Shown: positions 8,256-16,531, counted from the stretch's first letter. The stretch is 35,193 nt of DNA from PWND01 sp964614525 (GCA_964614525.1 CAZTPA010000030.1:1-35193), one strand, 5' to 3'. The notes: generated from the letters alone by a model not told the origin. Numbers and translations: made by a program.

Positions 8256-8858
8256 TTATTTGCTTTTATTATCTGAAACAAATGTTTCTAACCATGTTGG
8301 CAATATTGATGGCAATCTTTCCACTACTGAATGTGGGGAAGACGAGAGGCTTTTTACTGTGCCGTGTGGAACATCTCTGTGGCAATCCCAGCATAATTTT
8401 CCATCTTCTCTTTTGGCCATATCTCCGGTAACTTCAACAATTTGCACTAAATCAACTTGTTCAAGGTGACAACGAATACAGTTTTCCTGAACTACAGATG
8501 TACCGGGTCCCTTTATCTTAATTACTTGGGGTTCCCATCTAAAAGTAAAATACGTGGAATGCATAAAACCATCTCTTGCTTTGAATGCATATTTTCTGAT
8601 AAAATTGTCTTGAGGAACATGGCAGTCTACACAAGTAGCAGAGGCTTGATGGCTGCTTTTTGACCACGATGCATAATGAGGATACATTACGTGGCAATTT
8701 ATGCAGGTTTTTGGTTCATCAGATAAATAGGATGTTGCATTGGATATGTGAATAACTAGAAAAAGAATACCCGTAAATATCCCCAACACAATAGAAACTA
8801 AACTTCTCCAATGTTCAGGTGGAATAAAAAAACCAATAAAGTTTTTTATATAACGCAT
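8256..8858 (-). CDS. nrfH: Cytochrome c nitrite reductase small subunit, menaquinol dehydrogenase
   Basis: The protein is a NapC/NirT-family tetrahaem cytochrome of 200 residues with one N-terminal membrane helix (about 19-38). Haem motifs are CINCH (52-56, with the characteristic Met58 two residues later), CVDCH (76-80), CIRCH (127-131) and CWDCH (156-160). It oxidises menaquinol in the inner membrane and passes electrons to NrfA. I chose the ATG at 8858. An in-frame TTG at 8888 would give 10 more residues, but that TTG is the end of a -7 promoter box (TATATTTG, 8886-8893), so it is probably not in the mRNA. It is first in a two-gene nrfHA operon and divergent from the histidine kinase at 9154. 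Confidence 0.95.
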   Translation of the reverse strand: MRYIKNFIGFFIPPEHWRSLVSIVLGIFTGILFLVIHISNATSYLSDEPKTCINCHVMYPHYASWSKSSHQASATCVDCHVPQDNFIRKYAFKARDGFMHSTYFTFRWEPQVIKIKGPGTSVVQENCIRCHLEQVDLVQIVEVTGDMAKREDGKLCWDCHRDVPHGTVKSLSSSPHSVVERLPSILPTWLETFVSDNKSK

Positions 8859-8885
8859 AAAAAGCTTTTTAAGAATATTAGTACT

Positions 8886-8916
8886 CAAATATATGTATGT
8901 TTTTTTTATTATACAA
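8886..8916 (-). promoter_or_regulatory. Promoter of nrfHA
   Basis: On the minus strand TTG (8914-8916) is followed after 20 nt by TATATTTG (8886-8893), a full -7 match. The start ATG at 8858 is 27 nt downstream, giving a leader of only about 20 nt. I see no clear inverted repeat for a regulator here. Confidence 0.65.
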
Positions 8917-9089
8917 GAAATTTTGTTTGTTGTTAATAAGTTCTATGTATGTCAGTATTTTTACAATATAACAGCTGTAGCGATTGATTATGTTGTATAT
9001 ACATATTTATTATTGTTTAATAAATCCGCTATCATGAAAATTATTTTGTAATACAGCGACAAAAATCTTTAATTTATGCTATTATTATT

Positions 9090-9097
9090 TAAATTTG
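9090..9097 (+). promoter_or_regulatory. -7 box for the 9154 histidine kinase
   Basis: TAAATTTG matches TAnnTTTG. A weak TTTA lies 18 nt upstream (9068-9071). Transcription from here would begin near the in-frame TTG at 9106, which supports starting translation at the ATG at 9154. Confidence 0.45.
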
Positions 9098-9153
9098 TGA
9101 TGTAATTGGAGGTTATTTGTTATAAATTAATTGTTGTATTTTATTTTAAAAGA

Positions 9154-10443
9154 ATGTTATTCAGAAGATTAAATATATTACTGCTTTTTTTCTTAGTCAT
9201 TTCACATATTGCTTATTGTAATGTAGCTGCTGAAAATACCAGCGAGTCAAAAAGCAATTATAATGAGCTTAACAACGAAGACTTGATGGCTGCTTATAAT
9301 GATTCCTTATTGCTGCTTACCGAAAAATATGATGATAAGTATGAATATGATTCTGTTAGTGTAATAAAATTTCGCAAGGCTGTTGACAGAATTACGAGGA
9401 ATTTGAAAAAAGTTATTGAAGAGGAAAATATTAGAAAGAAGAAGGAACTAGCTAATAGAGAACATAAAATTGATACTTTATCTATTGAAATTCACCGAAA
9501 TTATAAATATTTTTTGTTAGCTATTGTCATTTTAGCGATTGGATTATTTTTCTTATTATATAGCAGGTATCGCATTATTGTTAATTCTAAACGAATTTTA
9601 GAAAAAAAGCAGGAAGAGCTTAATAATTCAAACTCTGAACTGCAGACAATTAACAGTGAACTTTTGGCTCATAAGGACCGACTGGAAGTCTTGAACAGTG
9701 AACTTGAAAATACTAATCAAAAACTTGTCGAATCGGAGCAGAAATTATTATCAATAAATGCAAGCAAGGATAAGTTTTTTTCTATAATTTCTCATGATTT
9801 AAGAAATCCTTTTGCCTCAATAGTCAGTTTTTCACGTATAATTAAGAGAGATATTAATTCTCTTTCCCCAAAAGAACTTAAAGATCTTGCAGAAGAACTT
9901 GACAAATCTGTTTTGAAAATAAATAATTTACTTGACAATCTGTTGCAATGGTCTAGAAGCCAGACAGGCAAAATCATTTACAATCCTGATTATATTGATT
10001 TAACAACACTGATAAAGGAAAATGTCGAATTATTTATTAATAATTTTGATAAAAAAAAGGTGATTCTGAAAGTTTTGGTTAAAGAGCCTCTTGTTGTTTA
10101 TAGCGATAAAAACATGCTAGATACAATTATCAGAAACTTATTGTCAAATGCAATAAAATACTCTAAACAGGGAGGTGTTGTATCTGTTGATGCTAAAGTT
10201 GAAAAAAACATGGCTGTTGTATCTGTTGCTGATGAGGGAGTTGGAATTCCCGAAGAGGATAAAGGCAAAATATTTAATCCTGAAATATTCTATTCTACAT
10301 ACGGCACAAACGATGAAAAGGGCAGTGGTTTAGGTTTAAAACTATGCAAGGAATTTACCGAGAAACAAGGTGGCCGGATTTTCTTCGAAAGCGAAGAAGG
10401 AAAAGGCTCTGTGTTTTCTTTTACAGTTCCTATTGATGAGTAA
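9154..10443 (+). CDS. Membrane-anchored sensor histidine kinase
   Basis: From the ATG at 9154 the protein has 429 residues: a signal peptide (about 1-25, ending near CNVAA), a short, probably periplasmic region of about 90 residues without a recognisable domain, a membrane helix (about 116-137), a long coiled coil (about 140-200), a HisKA dimerisation domain with the phospho-accepting His214 in SHDLRNP, and a HATPase domain with N box (NLLSNAIKYS), DEGVGIP and GSGLGLKLCKE. It is catalytically complete. No response regulator is encoded next to it, so its partner is unknown. The next plus-strand gene is a tRNA. It is divergent from nrfHA with about 250 nt between, which makes nitrite or redox sensing imaginable but unproven. 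Confidence 0.9.
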   Translation: MLFRRLNILLLFFLVISHIAYCNVAAENTSESKSNYNELNNEDLMAAYNDSLLLLTEKYDDKYEYDSVSVIKFRKAVDRITRNLKKVIEEENIRKKKELANREHKIDTLSIEIHRNYKYFLLAIVILAIGLFFLLYSRYRIIVNSKRILEKKQEELNNSNSELQTINSELLAHKDRLEVLNSELENTNQKLVESEQKLLSINASKDKFFSIISHDLRNPFASIVSFSRIIKRDINSLSPKELKDLAEELDKSVLKINNLLDNLLQWSRSQTGKIIYNPDYIDLTTLIKENVELFINNFDKKKVILKVLVKEPLVVYSDKNMLDTIIRNLLSNAIKYSKQGGVVSVDAKVEKNMAVVSVADEGVGIPEEDKGKIFNPEIFYSTYGTNDEKGSGLGLKLCKEFTEKQGGRIFFESEEGKGSVFSFTVPIDE

Positions 10444-10449
10444 AAATAA

Positions 10450-10605
10450 TTACATTTTAACTATTTTCTTTATTGTTTTTGTATTGTCAAAATGTATAAT
10501 TAAAATATAAATTCCCCTTTTTAAGCCTGATATATCCGGAGTCGTGTAGTTTATTGTTGATAGCAGCTTTGCGAAAAAAAAAGAAAAAATATCCGGTGCA
10601 CCAAA
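10450..10605 (-). pseudogene. Orphan T9SS type A C-terminal sorting-domain tail (gene remnant)
   Basis: On the minus strand an open stretch ends at a TAA (10450-10452) and reads ...YTTPDISGLKRGIYIL and then FDNTKTIKKIVKM. This is the end of a Por secretion tail: the 'l..GiYil.i' strand followed by a Lys-rich KKIVK terminus. Only about 40 residues match. Upstream the frame runs into homopolymers and stops (TAA at 10606-10608), and there is no start or body before tRNA-Leu. It is most likely what remains of a larger secreted protein gene. It is the same domain class as in the intact 32280-32780 gene. Confidence 0.65.
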
Positions 10606-10660
10606 TTATGATTATCATAAAAAATTTCGAAAAAAAACAAAATATCTTTTATAAAAGCTA

Positions 10661-10689
10661 TTGTATTTTATAAAATTCTCGTATATTTG
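10661..10689 (+). promoter_or_regulatory. Promoter of tRNA-Leu
   Basis: TTG at 10661-10663 and TATATTTG at 10682-10689 are separated by 18 nt. The tRNA begins 13 nt after the -7 box. Confidence 0.7.
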
Positions 10690-10701
10690 CACTCCTTTTA
10701 T

Positions 10702-10783
10702 GCGGATGTGGCGTAATTGGTAGCCGCGCTAGACTTAGGATCTAGTGCCGAAAGGCGTGGGGGTTCGAGTCCCTTCATCCGCA
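10702..10783 (+). tRNA. tRNA-Leu (UAG anticodon)
   Basis: The acceptor stem GCGGATG/CATCCGC closes the molecule. The anticodon stem CTAGA/TCTAG holds loop CTTAGGA with anticodon TAG (Leu, CUA/CUN codons). A long variable arm (TGCCGAAAGGCG) identifies a class II tRNA such as Leu, and the T-arm is GGGGGTTCGAGTCCCTT-like. CCA is not encoded after discriminator A (10783). Confidence 0.97.
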
Positions 10784-10805
10784 CTAAATTAATTTAAATG
10801 AAACG

Positions 10806-10857
10806 CCCCGTACCCAGATAGATAATAATTCTTCAAGGTATACGGGGTTATTTTTTT
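10806..10857 (+). terminator. Hairpin with U-tract between tRNA-Leu and tig
   Basis: CCCCGTA (10806-10812) pairs with TACGGGG (10841-10847), extended inward by CC/GG, and is followed by TTA and seven T (10851-10857). It looks like a terminator for the tRNA transcript. It sits only 23 nt before the tig start, leaving little room for a separate tig promoter. Confidence 0.7.
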
Positions 10858-10880
10858 AACATAACACAACTTATTGATAT

Positions 10881-12251
10881 ATGAATATCGTTCAGGAAAA
10901 GAAAAGTGAACTGGAAGCAGTCATAAAAATTCATCTTACAGAAGAGGACTACAAAGACAAAATAGAAAAGAGTCTTAAAGAAATGCAGAAAACTGCAAAA
11001 GTAGCCGGATTTAGACCGGGAAAAGTTCCTATGGGAATGATTCGCAAAATGTATGAGAAAAGCATAAAAGCTGATGAAGTAAACAAATTGCTTGTTGATT
11101 CTGTTTATGATTATGTGAAAGAACAAAAACTGGATATTCTAGGTAGCCCTTTGCCGAATATTGAGGACGTTGCTGCCATTGACTGGGATAAACAAACAGA
11201 ATTTGATGTTTCTTATGATATAGGACTGGCTCCAAAAGTTGATTTTGAATTGAATGATAAGTTAAAAGTTGAGTTCCATAAGGTAAAGCCTACAAAGAAA
11301 ATCCTTGATAATCAAATTCTTGAAATCAGAAAGAGATACGGTAAGATGATTACTCCCGAAGTTTCTGAGAAAGATGATGTTCTTTTTGGAGAATTCATTG
11401 AAATGGAAAATCAGGAAACCGAAAAAGAAAAAGGTATTCGTAATAAAACAAATCTTTTTATACAGTACCTAAAAGAAGATGAACAAGTAAGAGATTCTTT
11501 TATTGGCGTAAAAACAGGAGATTTTAGAGTTTTTGAACCACTAAAAGCTACAGGATCAGATACAGAAACTGCTACTATGTTGGGAGTTAAGAAAGAAGAG
11601 CTTGATAATATAAGCCCATTGTTTAAATTTGTTGTTGAAAAAGTCAGCAGAATAGAACCTGCCGAACTTAATGAAGAGTTTTATAACAAAGTAGCTCCAG
11701 ATCAGGAAATCAAAGATGAAGCAGCATTTAAGAAATTTGTTTCCGAACAAATAGAAAAGCAATATCAGTTTGATGCTGATAAGCATTTCAAGAATGAAGC
11801 TATGAAAATAATTCTTGATAAAGTTAAACTACCTATTCCTGAGGAATTTATTAAGAGATGGCTTTATGAGAATAATAAAGATAAAATGACAAAAGAGGAG
11901 GTAGAAAGAGATTTCCCTAATTATGCAGACTCCTTTAGATGGCAATTGATTGAAAATCAAATAATCAAAGACAATAATATTGAGGTTACTCAAGAAGAAG
12001 TTAAAGAACATCTTCGCGATTATATGAAAATGCAGCTTAAACAATATGGCCATGAAAATCCTGAAGATTCAGTTGTTGATGATTTTGTGAATAAAATTAT
12101 TGGACAAGAAGAAGAAGTAAAAAAGGTGTATGAAAGATTATTTGAAGATAAAATTCTAGAGTTGTTTAAATCTAAATTAAAATTAAAAGAAGTTGAAATT
12201 AATTTTGACGATTTTGTTAAATTAGTAACTGAAAAGTATAATAAAAAATAA
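10881..12251 (+). CDS. tig: Trigger factor, ribosome-associated chaperone
   Basis: The 456-residue protein matches trigger factor in length. The ribosome-binding signature GFRPGKVP is at 43-50 within the N-terminal domain (about 1-115). It is followed by a divergent central region in the position of the FKBP-type peptidyl-prolyl isomerase domain, and a long helical C-terminal chaperone domain (about 250-456). I cannot point to a well-conserved FKBP active site, which fits Bacteroidota trigger factors where that domain is often degenerate. It binds nascent chains at the ribosome exit in the cytoplasm. The gene precedes clpP (34 nt) and clpX, the widespread tig-clpP-clpX order. Confidence 0.93.
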   Translation: MNIVQEKKSELEAVIKIHLTEEDYKDKIEKSLKEMQKTAKVAGFRPGKVPMGMIRKMYEKSIKADEVNKLLVDSVYDYVKEQKLDILGSPLPNIEDVAAIDWDKQTEFDVSYDIGLAPKVDFELNDKLKVEFHKVKPTKKILDNQILEIRKRYGKMITPEVSEKDDVLFGEFIEMENQETEKEKGIRNKTNLFIQYLKEDEQVRDSFIGVKTGDFRVFEPLKATGSDTETATMLGVKKEELDNISPLFKFVVEKVSRIEPAELNEEFYNKVAPDQEIKDEAAFKKFVSEQIEKQYQFDADKHFKNEAMKIILDKVKLPIPEEFIKRWLYENNKDKMTKEEVERDFPNYADSFRWQLIENQIIKDNNIEVTQEEVKEHLRDYMKMQLKQYGHENPEDSVVDDFVNKIIGQEEEVKKVYERLFEDKILELFKSKLKLKEVEINFDDFVKLVTEKYNKK

Positions 12252-12273
12252 TTTTTTTATAAAATAATATTAT

Positions 12274-12280
12274 AGGAGGA
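12274..12280 (+). promoter_or_regulatory. Strong Shine-Dalgarno sequence of clpP
   Basis: AGGAGGA lies 5 nt before the clpP ATG. Most genes in this window have no such motif, as expected for Bacteroidota, so this is a notable exception and fixes the clpP start. Confidence 0.75.
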
Positions 12281-12285
12281 TATCC

Positions 12286-12969
12286 ATGTCAGATTCAAGA
12301 GAATTTCACAAATATGCAACAAAGCATATGGGCATAAGTAGCAATACTTTGCACAATTACTCAAGCATTTATGGTAATTACATAAGCCCAACCATTATCG
12401 AGGAAAGGCAATTGAACGTTGCTACAATGGATGTTTTTAGCCGTTTGATGATGGATCGCATAATCTTTTTGGGCGTGCCTATTAATGATTATGTTGCAAA
12501 TATTATTCAGGCTCAGCTTTTATTTTTAGAATCAGTTGATCCAAAAAAGGATATTCAGATTTATTTGAATACACCGGGAGGTTCTGTATATGCCGGACTT
12601 GGCATTTATGATACTATGCAGTATATAGCACCTGATGTAGCTACTATTTGCACTGGTATTGCTGCATCAATGGGAGCTGTACTACTTTGTGCCGGACAAA
12701 AAGGTAAACGAACAGCATTAAAGCATAGCCGCATTTTAATTCATCAACCTATGGGTGGTGTGGAAGGTCAAGCTTCAGATATTGAAATAACAGCCAGAGA
12801 GATCCAAAAAATCAAGAAAGAGCTTTATGAAATTATTGGAGATCATTCAGGCCAAAAATATAAAAAAATATGGGCTGACGCTGATCGCGATTATTGGATG
12901 TCTGCTTCTGAAGCAAAAGATTATGGTATGATTGATGAGATACTTTCCGGCAATAAATTGGATAAATAA
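12286..12969 (+). CDS. clpP: ATP-dependent Clp protease proteolytic subunit
   Basis: The 227-residue protein contains the complete serine-protease triad: Ser128 in GIAASMGA, His153 in ILIHQPMGG and Asp202 in DRDYWMSA. The His-to-Asp spacing of 49 residues equals that in E. coli ClpP. The N-terminal extension of about 25-30 residues before the conserved core is normal for this phylum. ClpP forms a double-heptamer chamber that degrades proteins unfolded by ClpX, encoded 76 nt downstream. A strong Shine-Dalgarno precedes it. Confidence 0.97.
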   Translation: MSDSREFHKYATKHMGISSNTLHNYSSIYGNYISPTIIEERQLNVATMDVFSRLMMDRIIFLGVPINDYVANIIQAQLLFLESVDPKKDIQIYLNTPGGSVYAGLGIYDTMQYIAPDVATICTGIAASMGAVLLCAGQKGKRTALKHSRILIHQPMGGVEGQASDIEITAREIQKIKKELYEIIGDHSGQKYKKIWADADRDYWMSASEAKDYGMIDEILSGNKLDK

Positions 12970-13045
12970 CAGTATTTTGTATTTGTAATAAATATTTGAT
13001 TAAACTGTTTTTCTGATAATATATGCCTATTTTAAATTTTTTATA

Positions 13046-14287
13046 ATGACAAAGAATTCCAGAAAATGCTCATTTTGTGGGCGCGATGGTAAAGAAGCCG
13101 GCTTTCTTATTTCCGGTATTAGTGCTCATATTTGTGAACACTGCGTTGATCAGGCCAAAGTTGTTATTGATCATGAATTGGCGAGCAGGGAAGAAAAAAA
13201 ACTGCCTTCTTTTAAATTGTTAAAACCTTTAGAAATAAAAACGCATCTGGATCAATATGTTATTGGACAAGATGACGCGAAAAAAGTTTTATCTGTTGCT
13301 GTTTATAACCATTATAAAAGAATAAATAATTTAAAAGCCGGAAATAATAATTCTGATGATGTTGAAATTGAAAAGTCTAACATTATCATGGTTGGTGAGA
13401 CCGGTACCGGAAAAACTTTGCTGGCTAGAACAATAGCCAGATTGTTACAAGTTCCTTTTTGCATTGCAGATGCAACTGTTTTAACCGAAGCTGGATATGT
13501 TGGTGAAGATGTTGAAAGCATACTTGCCAGATTATTACAAGTTGCTGATTATGATGTTAAAACTGCTGAAATGGGCATTATCTTTATTGATGAAGTTGAT
13601 AAAATTGCCAGAAAAAGCGATAACCCCTCAATTACACGAGATGTTTCAGGAGAAGGCGTGCAGCAGGCTTTATTGAAAATATTAGAAGGAGCAATAGTTA
13701 ATGTGCCTCCCCAAGGAGGAAGAAAGCATCCGGAACAAAAAATGATTCAGGTTAACACTAATAATATTTTATTTATTTGCGGTGGTGCATTTGACGGTAT
13801 TGATAAAAAAATATCATCAAGACTTCAGGCTAATGCGATAGGATATGGAGTTAAAGGATCAAAAGCTATTGATAGAGAAAATATTTTGCAGTATATAGCT
13901 CCACAAGATTTAAGAAGCTTTGGTCTGATTCCTGAACTTGTCGGCAGATTGCCGGTTTTGACATATTTGAACCCACTGGATAGAGATGTTCTCAGAAGGA
14001 TTCTTACTGATCCTAAAAATTCATTGATTAAGCAATATGAAAAATTGTTTAAAATGGATAATGTTGAACTTCTTGTTGATAATGATGCTCTTGACTTCAT
14101 TGTTGATAAAGCCGTTGAATTCAAACTGGGTGCCAGAGGCCTAAGATCTATTTGCGAGACAATAATGTTGGAAATTATGTTTGAATTACCTTCCAAACCT
14201 ACAAAGACAAAATTCAGGCTAAACCTGGATTATGCCAAAAACCAAATAACAAAGGCCGGTATAGAAAGATTGAAAGTTGCTTCTTAG
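13046..14287 (+). CDS. clpX: ATP-dependent Clp protease, ATP-binding subunit ClpX
   Basis: The 413-residue AAA+ unfoldase has an N-terminal zinc-binding domain (Cys8, Cys11, Cys30, Cys33), Walker A GETGTGKT (117-124), pore-loop GYVGE (150-154), Walker B IIFIDEVDK (178-186), the RKH-loop region GGRKHPEQ and a C-terminal small domain with GARGLRS (sensor 2). It recognises tagged or specific substrates, unfolds them and feeds them to ClpP. It closes the tig-clpP-clpX cluster. No terminator hairpin is seen before the next gene, so read-through into the DUF4294 gene is possible. Confidence 0.97.
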   Translation: MTKNSRKCSFCGRDGKEAGFLISGISAHICEHCVDQAKVVIDHELASREEKKLPSFKLLKPLEIKTHLDQYVIGQDDAKKVLSVAVYNHYKRINNLKAGNNNSDDVEIEKSNIIMVGETGTGKTLLARTIARLLQVPFCIADATVLTEAGYVGEDVESILARLLQVADYDVKTAEMGIIFIDEVDKIARKSDNPSITRDVSGEGVQQALLKILEGAIVNVPPQGGRKHPEQKMIQVNTNNILFICGGAFDGIDKKISSRLQANAIGYGVKGSKAIDRENILQYIAPQDLRSFGLIPELVGRLPVLTYLNPLDRDVLRRILTDPKNSLIKQYEKLFKMDNVELLVDNDALDFIVDKAVEFKLGARGLRSICETIMLEIMFELPSKPTKTKFRLNLDYAKNQITKAGIERLKVAS

Positions 14288-14369
14288 TTTTCTTTTAAAA
14301 ATTATTTATATTTATGCAAACTTTTTTTTGGCATATAATTTGCAAAATTCTATTCAAAGAGCTTGGCTT

Positions 14370-15101
14370 ATGATACATTTTAAAAAATTATTCCAATTTA
14401 CATCTCAATTATTACCATTAATATTACTTTCATTATTCTTTCTGATGTCCGGCAGTATTATGTCTCAAAGTAAAAGAGAATTAAGAAGAGCCAATAGTCT
14501 TGATTCATTGGAAGTTTATAAAAATATTGAGAAGTTGCAAAAGTCTATTGAGGAAAATAGTAAGAAAAAAACTTTAATAGATATTGATGGAGAAGTCAGA
14601 CAGGCAATTATAACAGATGGAGATACTCTGTATGTTTTTGAAATGGAGGAAGTACTCATTTTTGCACCCAGAAAGTTTAAAAACAGGTATGAGCAAGCAA
14701 GATACAACAGATTAGTCAGAAATGTTAAACGTGTTTATCCTTATGCCAAAATTGCAGGAGAAAAATATCGTGAGTATAATGAAATGTTGCTTGCTGAGCC
14801 CAATGAGAAAAAAAGGGATGAACTTATGAAGGAAGCCGAACAAGACATTAAAGATAGTTTTGAAGGCGATCTTCGTAAGCTTACTATTTCGCAAGGATTT
14901 ATTCTTGTGAAGCTTGTTGACAGGGAAACTCAAAATACAACTTATGAAGTTTTGAAAGAATTCAGAGGGGTTTTTTCTGCCGTTTTTTGGCAAGGGCTGG
15001 GCCGCTTATTCGGATACAATCTTAAATCTCAATACGATGCTGAAGGCGAAGACAGACTCATTGAAGAAATAATAATAATGATTGAGGCCGGTGCTATATA
15101 A
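14370..15101 (+). CDS. Secreted DUF4294 family protein of unknown function
   Basis: From the ATG at 14370 the protein has 243 residues, beginning with a signal peptide (about 1-33: a basic start, then a long hydrophobic run ending MSGSIMSQ). The mature part is hydrophilic and helical. The block FKNRYEQARYNRLVRNVKRV followed by YPYAKIA is characteristic of DUF4294, a Bacteroidota family without known function. A longer frame from TTG at 14277 overlaps the end of clpX, but it would put 31 residues before the signal peptide, so I reject that start. Its stop lies only 5 nt from the stop of the convergent sugar transferase gene. Confidence 0.8.
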   Translation: MIHFKKLFQFTSQLLPLILLSLFFLMSGSIMSQSKRELRRANSLDSLEVYKNIEKLQKSIEENSKKKTLIDIDGEVRQAIITDGDTLYVFEMEEVLIFAPRKFKNRYEQARYNRLVRNVKRVYPYAKIAGEKYREYNEMLLAEPNEKKRDELMKEAEQDIKDSFEGDLRKLTISQGFILVKLVDRETQNTTYEVLKEFRGVFSAVFWQGLGRLFGYNLKSQYDAEGEDRLIEEIIIMIEAGAI

Positions 15102-15106
15102 TCTAC

Positions 15107-16531
15107 CTATTTCCCTCTTCCCTGGATAATGATCAGGGCTGTATAAATCATTATTTTTAAGTCAATAGCAATTGACATATTCTCTAAATATAAAAGATCA
15201 TACTTTAATCTCTCAATCATTTCTTCTATATTTTCTGCATATCCAAATTTTACTTGTCCCCAACTTGTAATACCAGGCTTTATTCTTTGTAACAATTTAT
15301 AGTGTGGTGCCTTCTTTATTATTTGATCAATATAGAATTGTCGCTCAGGACGGGGCCCAACTAATGACATATTTCCTATCAGTACATTAAAAAACTGGGG
15401 AATTTCATCCAACCTGACTTTTCTCATAAATTTTCCAAATGGAGTTATGCGAGGGTCATCTTGACATGACAGTTGAGGCCCGTTTTTCTCTGCATCAACA
15501 TACATTGATCTGAACTTATGCATTTTAAAAGGCTTTCCATGTAGGCCGATTCTCTCATGAGAATAAAATATCGGTCCTTTAGACGATAATTTTACACCTA
15601 TTGCTGCAAAAAGATATAATGGGCTTAATACAATTAATCCGAGAATCGAAATAACTACATCAATGAATCTCTTGATAGACAGCTCCCATGGAGCCATTAA
15701 GCCCTGATGTATCTGAATTAAGGGTGTACCAAAGATAGAACTCATTTTTACACTTCCAAGCATTATGTCATGCATTTCAGGAATGATTTTTACCTCTACA
15801 TCTGTTTCATACAAATCGGCTAAAATATAACTGATGTTTTTATGTTCTCGCGGTTCAATTGCAATTATAGCTTCCTCAATATTATTATCTGCAATAATCC
15901 TTTTTAAGTCTTTGAACCACCCAAGCTTGGGAATGTGTTCTTCAATGAGATGTTCATCGTAAAGATTTACATTGACAAATCCAATAATCCTGTTTCCTGA
16001 TGATTTTGATTGTGATTCCAGATCCTTATAAATCTGTAAAGCCTTTCTCTGACTGCCTACTATTATTGTATTAAAACCTATTATTCGTTTATGAATTTTT
16101 TTTATGGCCAAGGTTAATAAGGTAAGCCTGAAAAAACTGGTAAAGAATAGATGAAGTAATAAAAGCAAAATGAATGACTGATAGTATTCACTGCCTGTTT
16201 TTACCTCCTGATTTAGTAAAACAACAAAGAAAATAATCAAGGTTCCTATTAGTGTTGAAACTAATGTTTGGCTAAACTCTCCAATTCTGGAACGTTTGAA
16301 AATATTTTTGTACTCTCCACTTATATAATACAGAACAAGCCAAAATGCAGGGATTGCCAACAATCCTATTAATAAGTTTTGTTCAGTAAAAACCTGTTCT
16401 TGTAAATGAGTATAATCTATTGAATTATTAACCCTACGGTAAGCTATAAATATAAACCATGCCAGAGTTGCTGCAAGATAATCAAAAACTATATATTTAA
16501 AAACCTGTAATTTCCGTAAACGTTTATCCAT
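15107..16531 (-). CDS. Polyprenyl-phosphate hexose-1-phosphate transferase (WcaJ-like, EPS initiating enzyme)
   Basis: The 474-residue protein has four or five N-terminal membrane helices (to about residue 130), a CoA-binding-like middle domain (about 145-265) and a C-terminal bacterial sugar transferase domain from about 280. The catalytic domain shows KRFIDVVISILGL, a membrane hairpin, SSKGPIFYSHERIG, KMHKFRSM, KVRLDEIPQFFNVL and GNMSLVGPRPE. These are the hallmarks of enzymes that transfer a sugar-1-phosphate from a nucleotide sugar to undecaprenyl phosphate, starting a repeat unit of exopolysaccharide or O-antigen. The sugar (glucose, galactose or another) cannot be decided. It lies after the oxidoreductase gene at 16673 on the same strand, with a 141-nt gap. 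Confidence 0.92.
   Translation of the reverse strand: MDKRLRKLQVFKYIVFDYLAATLAWFIFIAYRRVNNSIDYTHLQEQVFTEQNLLIGLLAIPAFWLVLYYISGEYKNIFKRSRIGEFSQTLVSTLIGTLIIFFVVLLNQEVKTGSEYYQSFILLLLLHLFFTSFFRLTLLTLAIKKIHKRIIGFNTIIVGSQRKALQIYKDLESQSKSSGNRIIGFVNVNLYDEHLIEEHIPKLGWFKDLKRIIADNNIEEAIIAIEPREHKNISYILADLYETDVEVKIIPEMHDIMLGSVKMSSIFGTPLIQIHQGLMAPWELSIKRFIDVVISILGLIVLSPLYLFAAIGVKLSSKGPIFYSHERIGLHGKPFKMHKFRSMYVDAEKNGPQLSCQDDPRITPFGKFMRKVRLDEIPQFFNVLIGNMSLVGPRPERQFYIDQIIKKAPHYKLLQRIKPGITSWGQVKFGYAENIEEMIERLKYDLLYLENMSIAIDLKIMIYTALIIIQGRGK

Noticed and set aside
8239..8663. Two plus-strand frames opposite nrfH
   Set aside because: They are shadows of nrfH, which has four haem motifs on the minus strand.
9106..9153. 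N-terminal extension of the histidine kinase from TTG at 9106
   Set aside because: It would put 16 residues before a typical signal peptide and start at the expected transcription start; the ATG at 9154 fits better.
13825..14196. 123-residue open frame on the minus strand opposite clpX
   Set aside because: It lies fully inside clpX, whose motifs are unambiguous, and shows no domain, start context or neighbour support.
14277..14369. Extension of the DUF4294 protein from a TTG overlapping clpX
   Set aside because: It adds 31 residues before a clear signal peptide that starts at the ATG at 14370.
15101..15107. Terminator between the DUF4294 gene and the convergent sugar transferase gene
   Set aside because: Only 5 nt separate the stops and no hairpin with a T-run is seen there; transcripts probably overlap.
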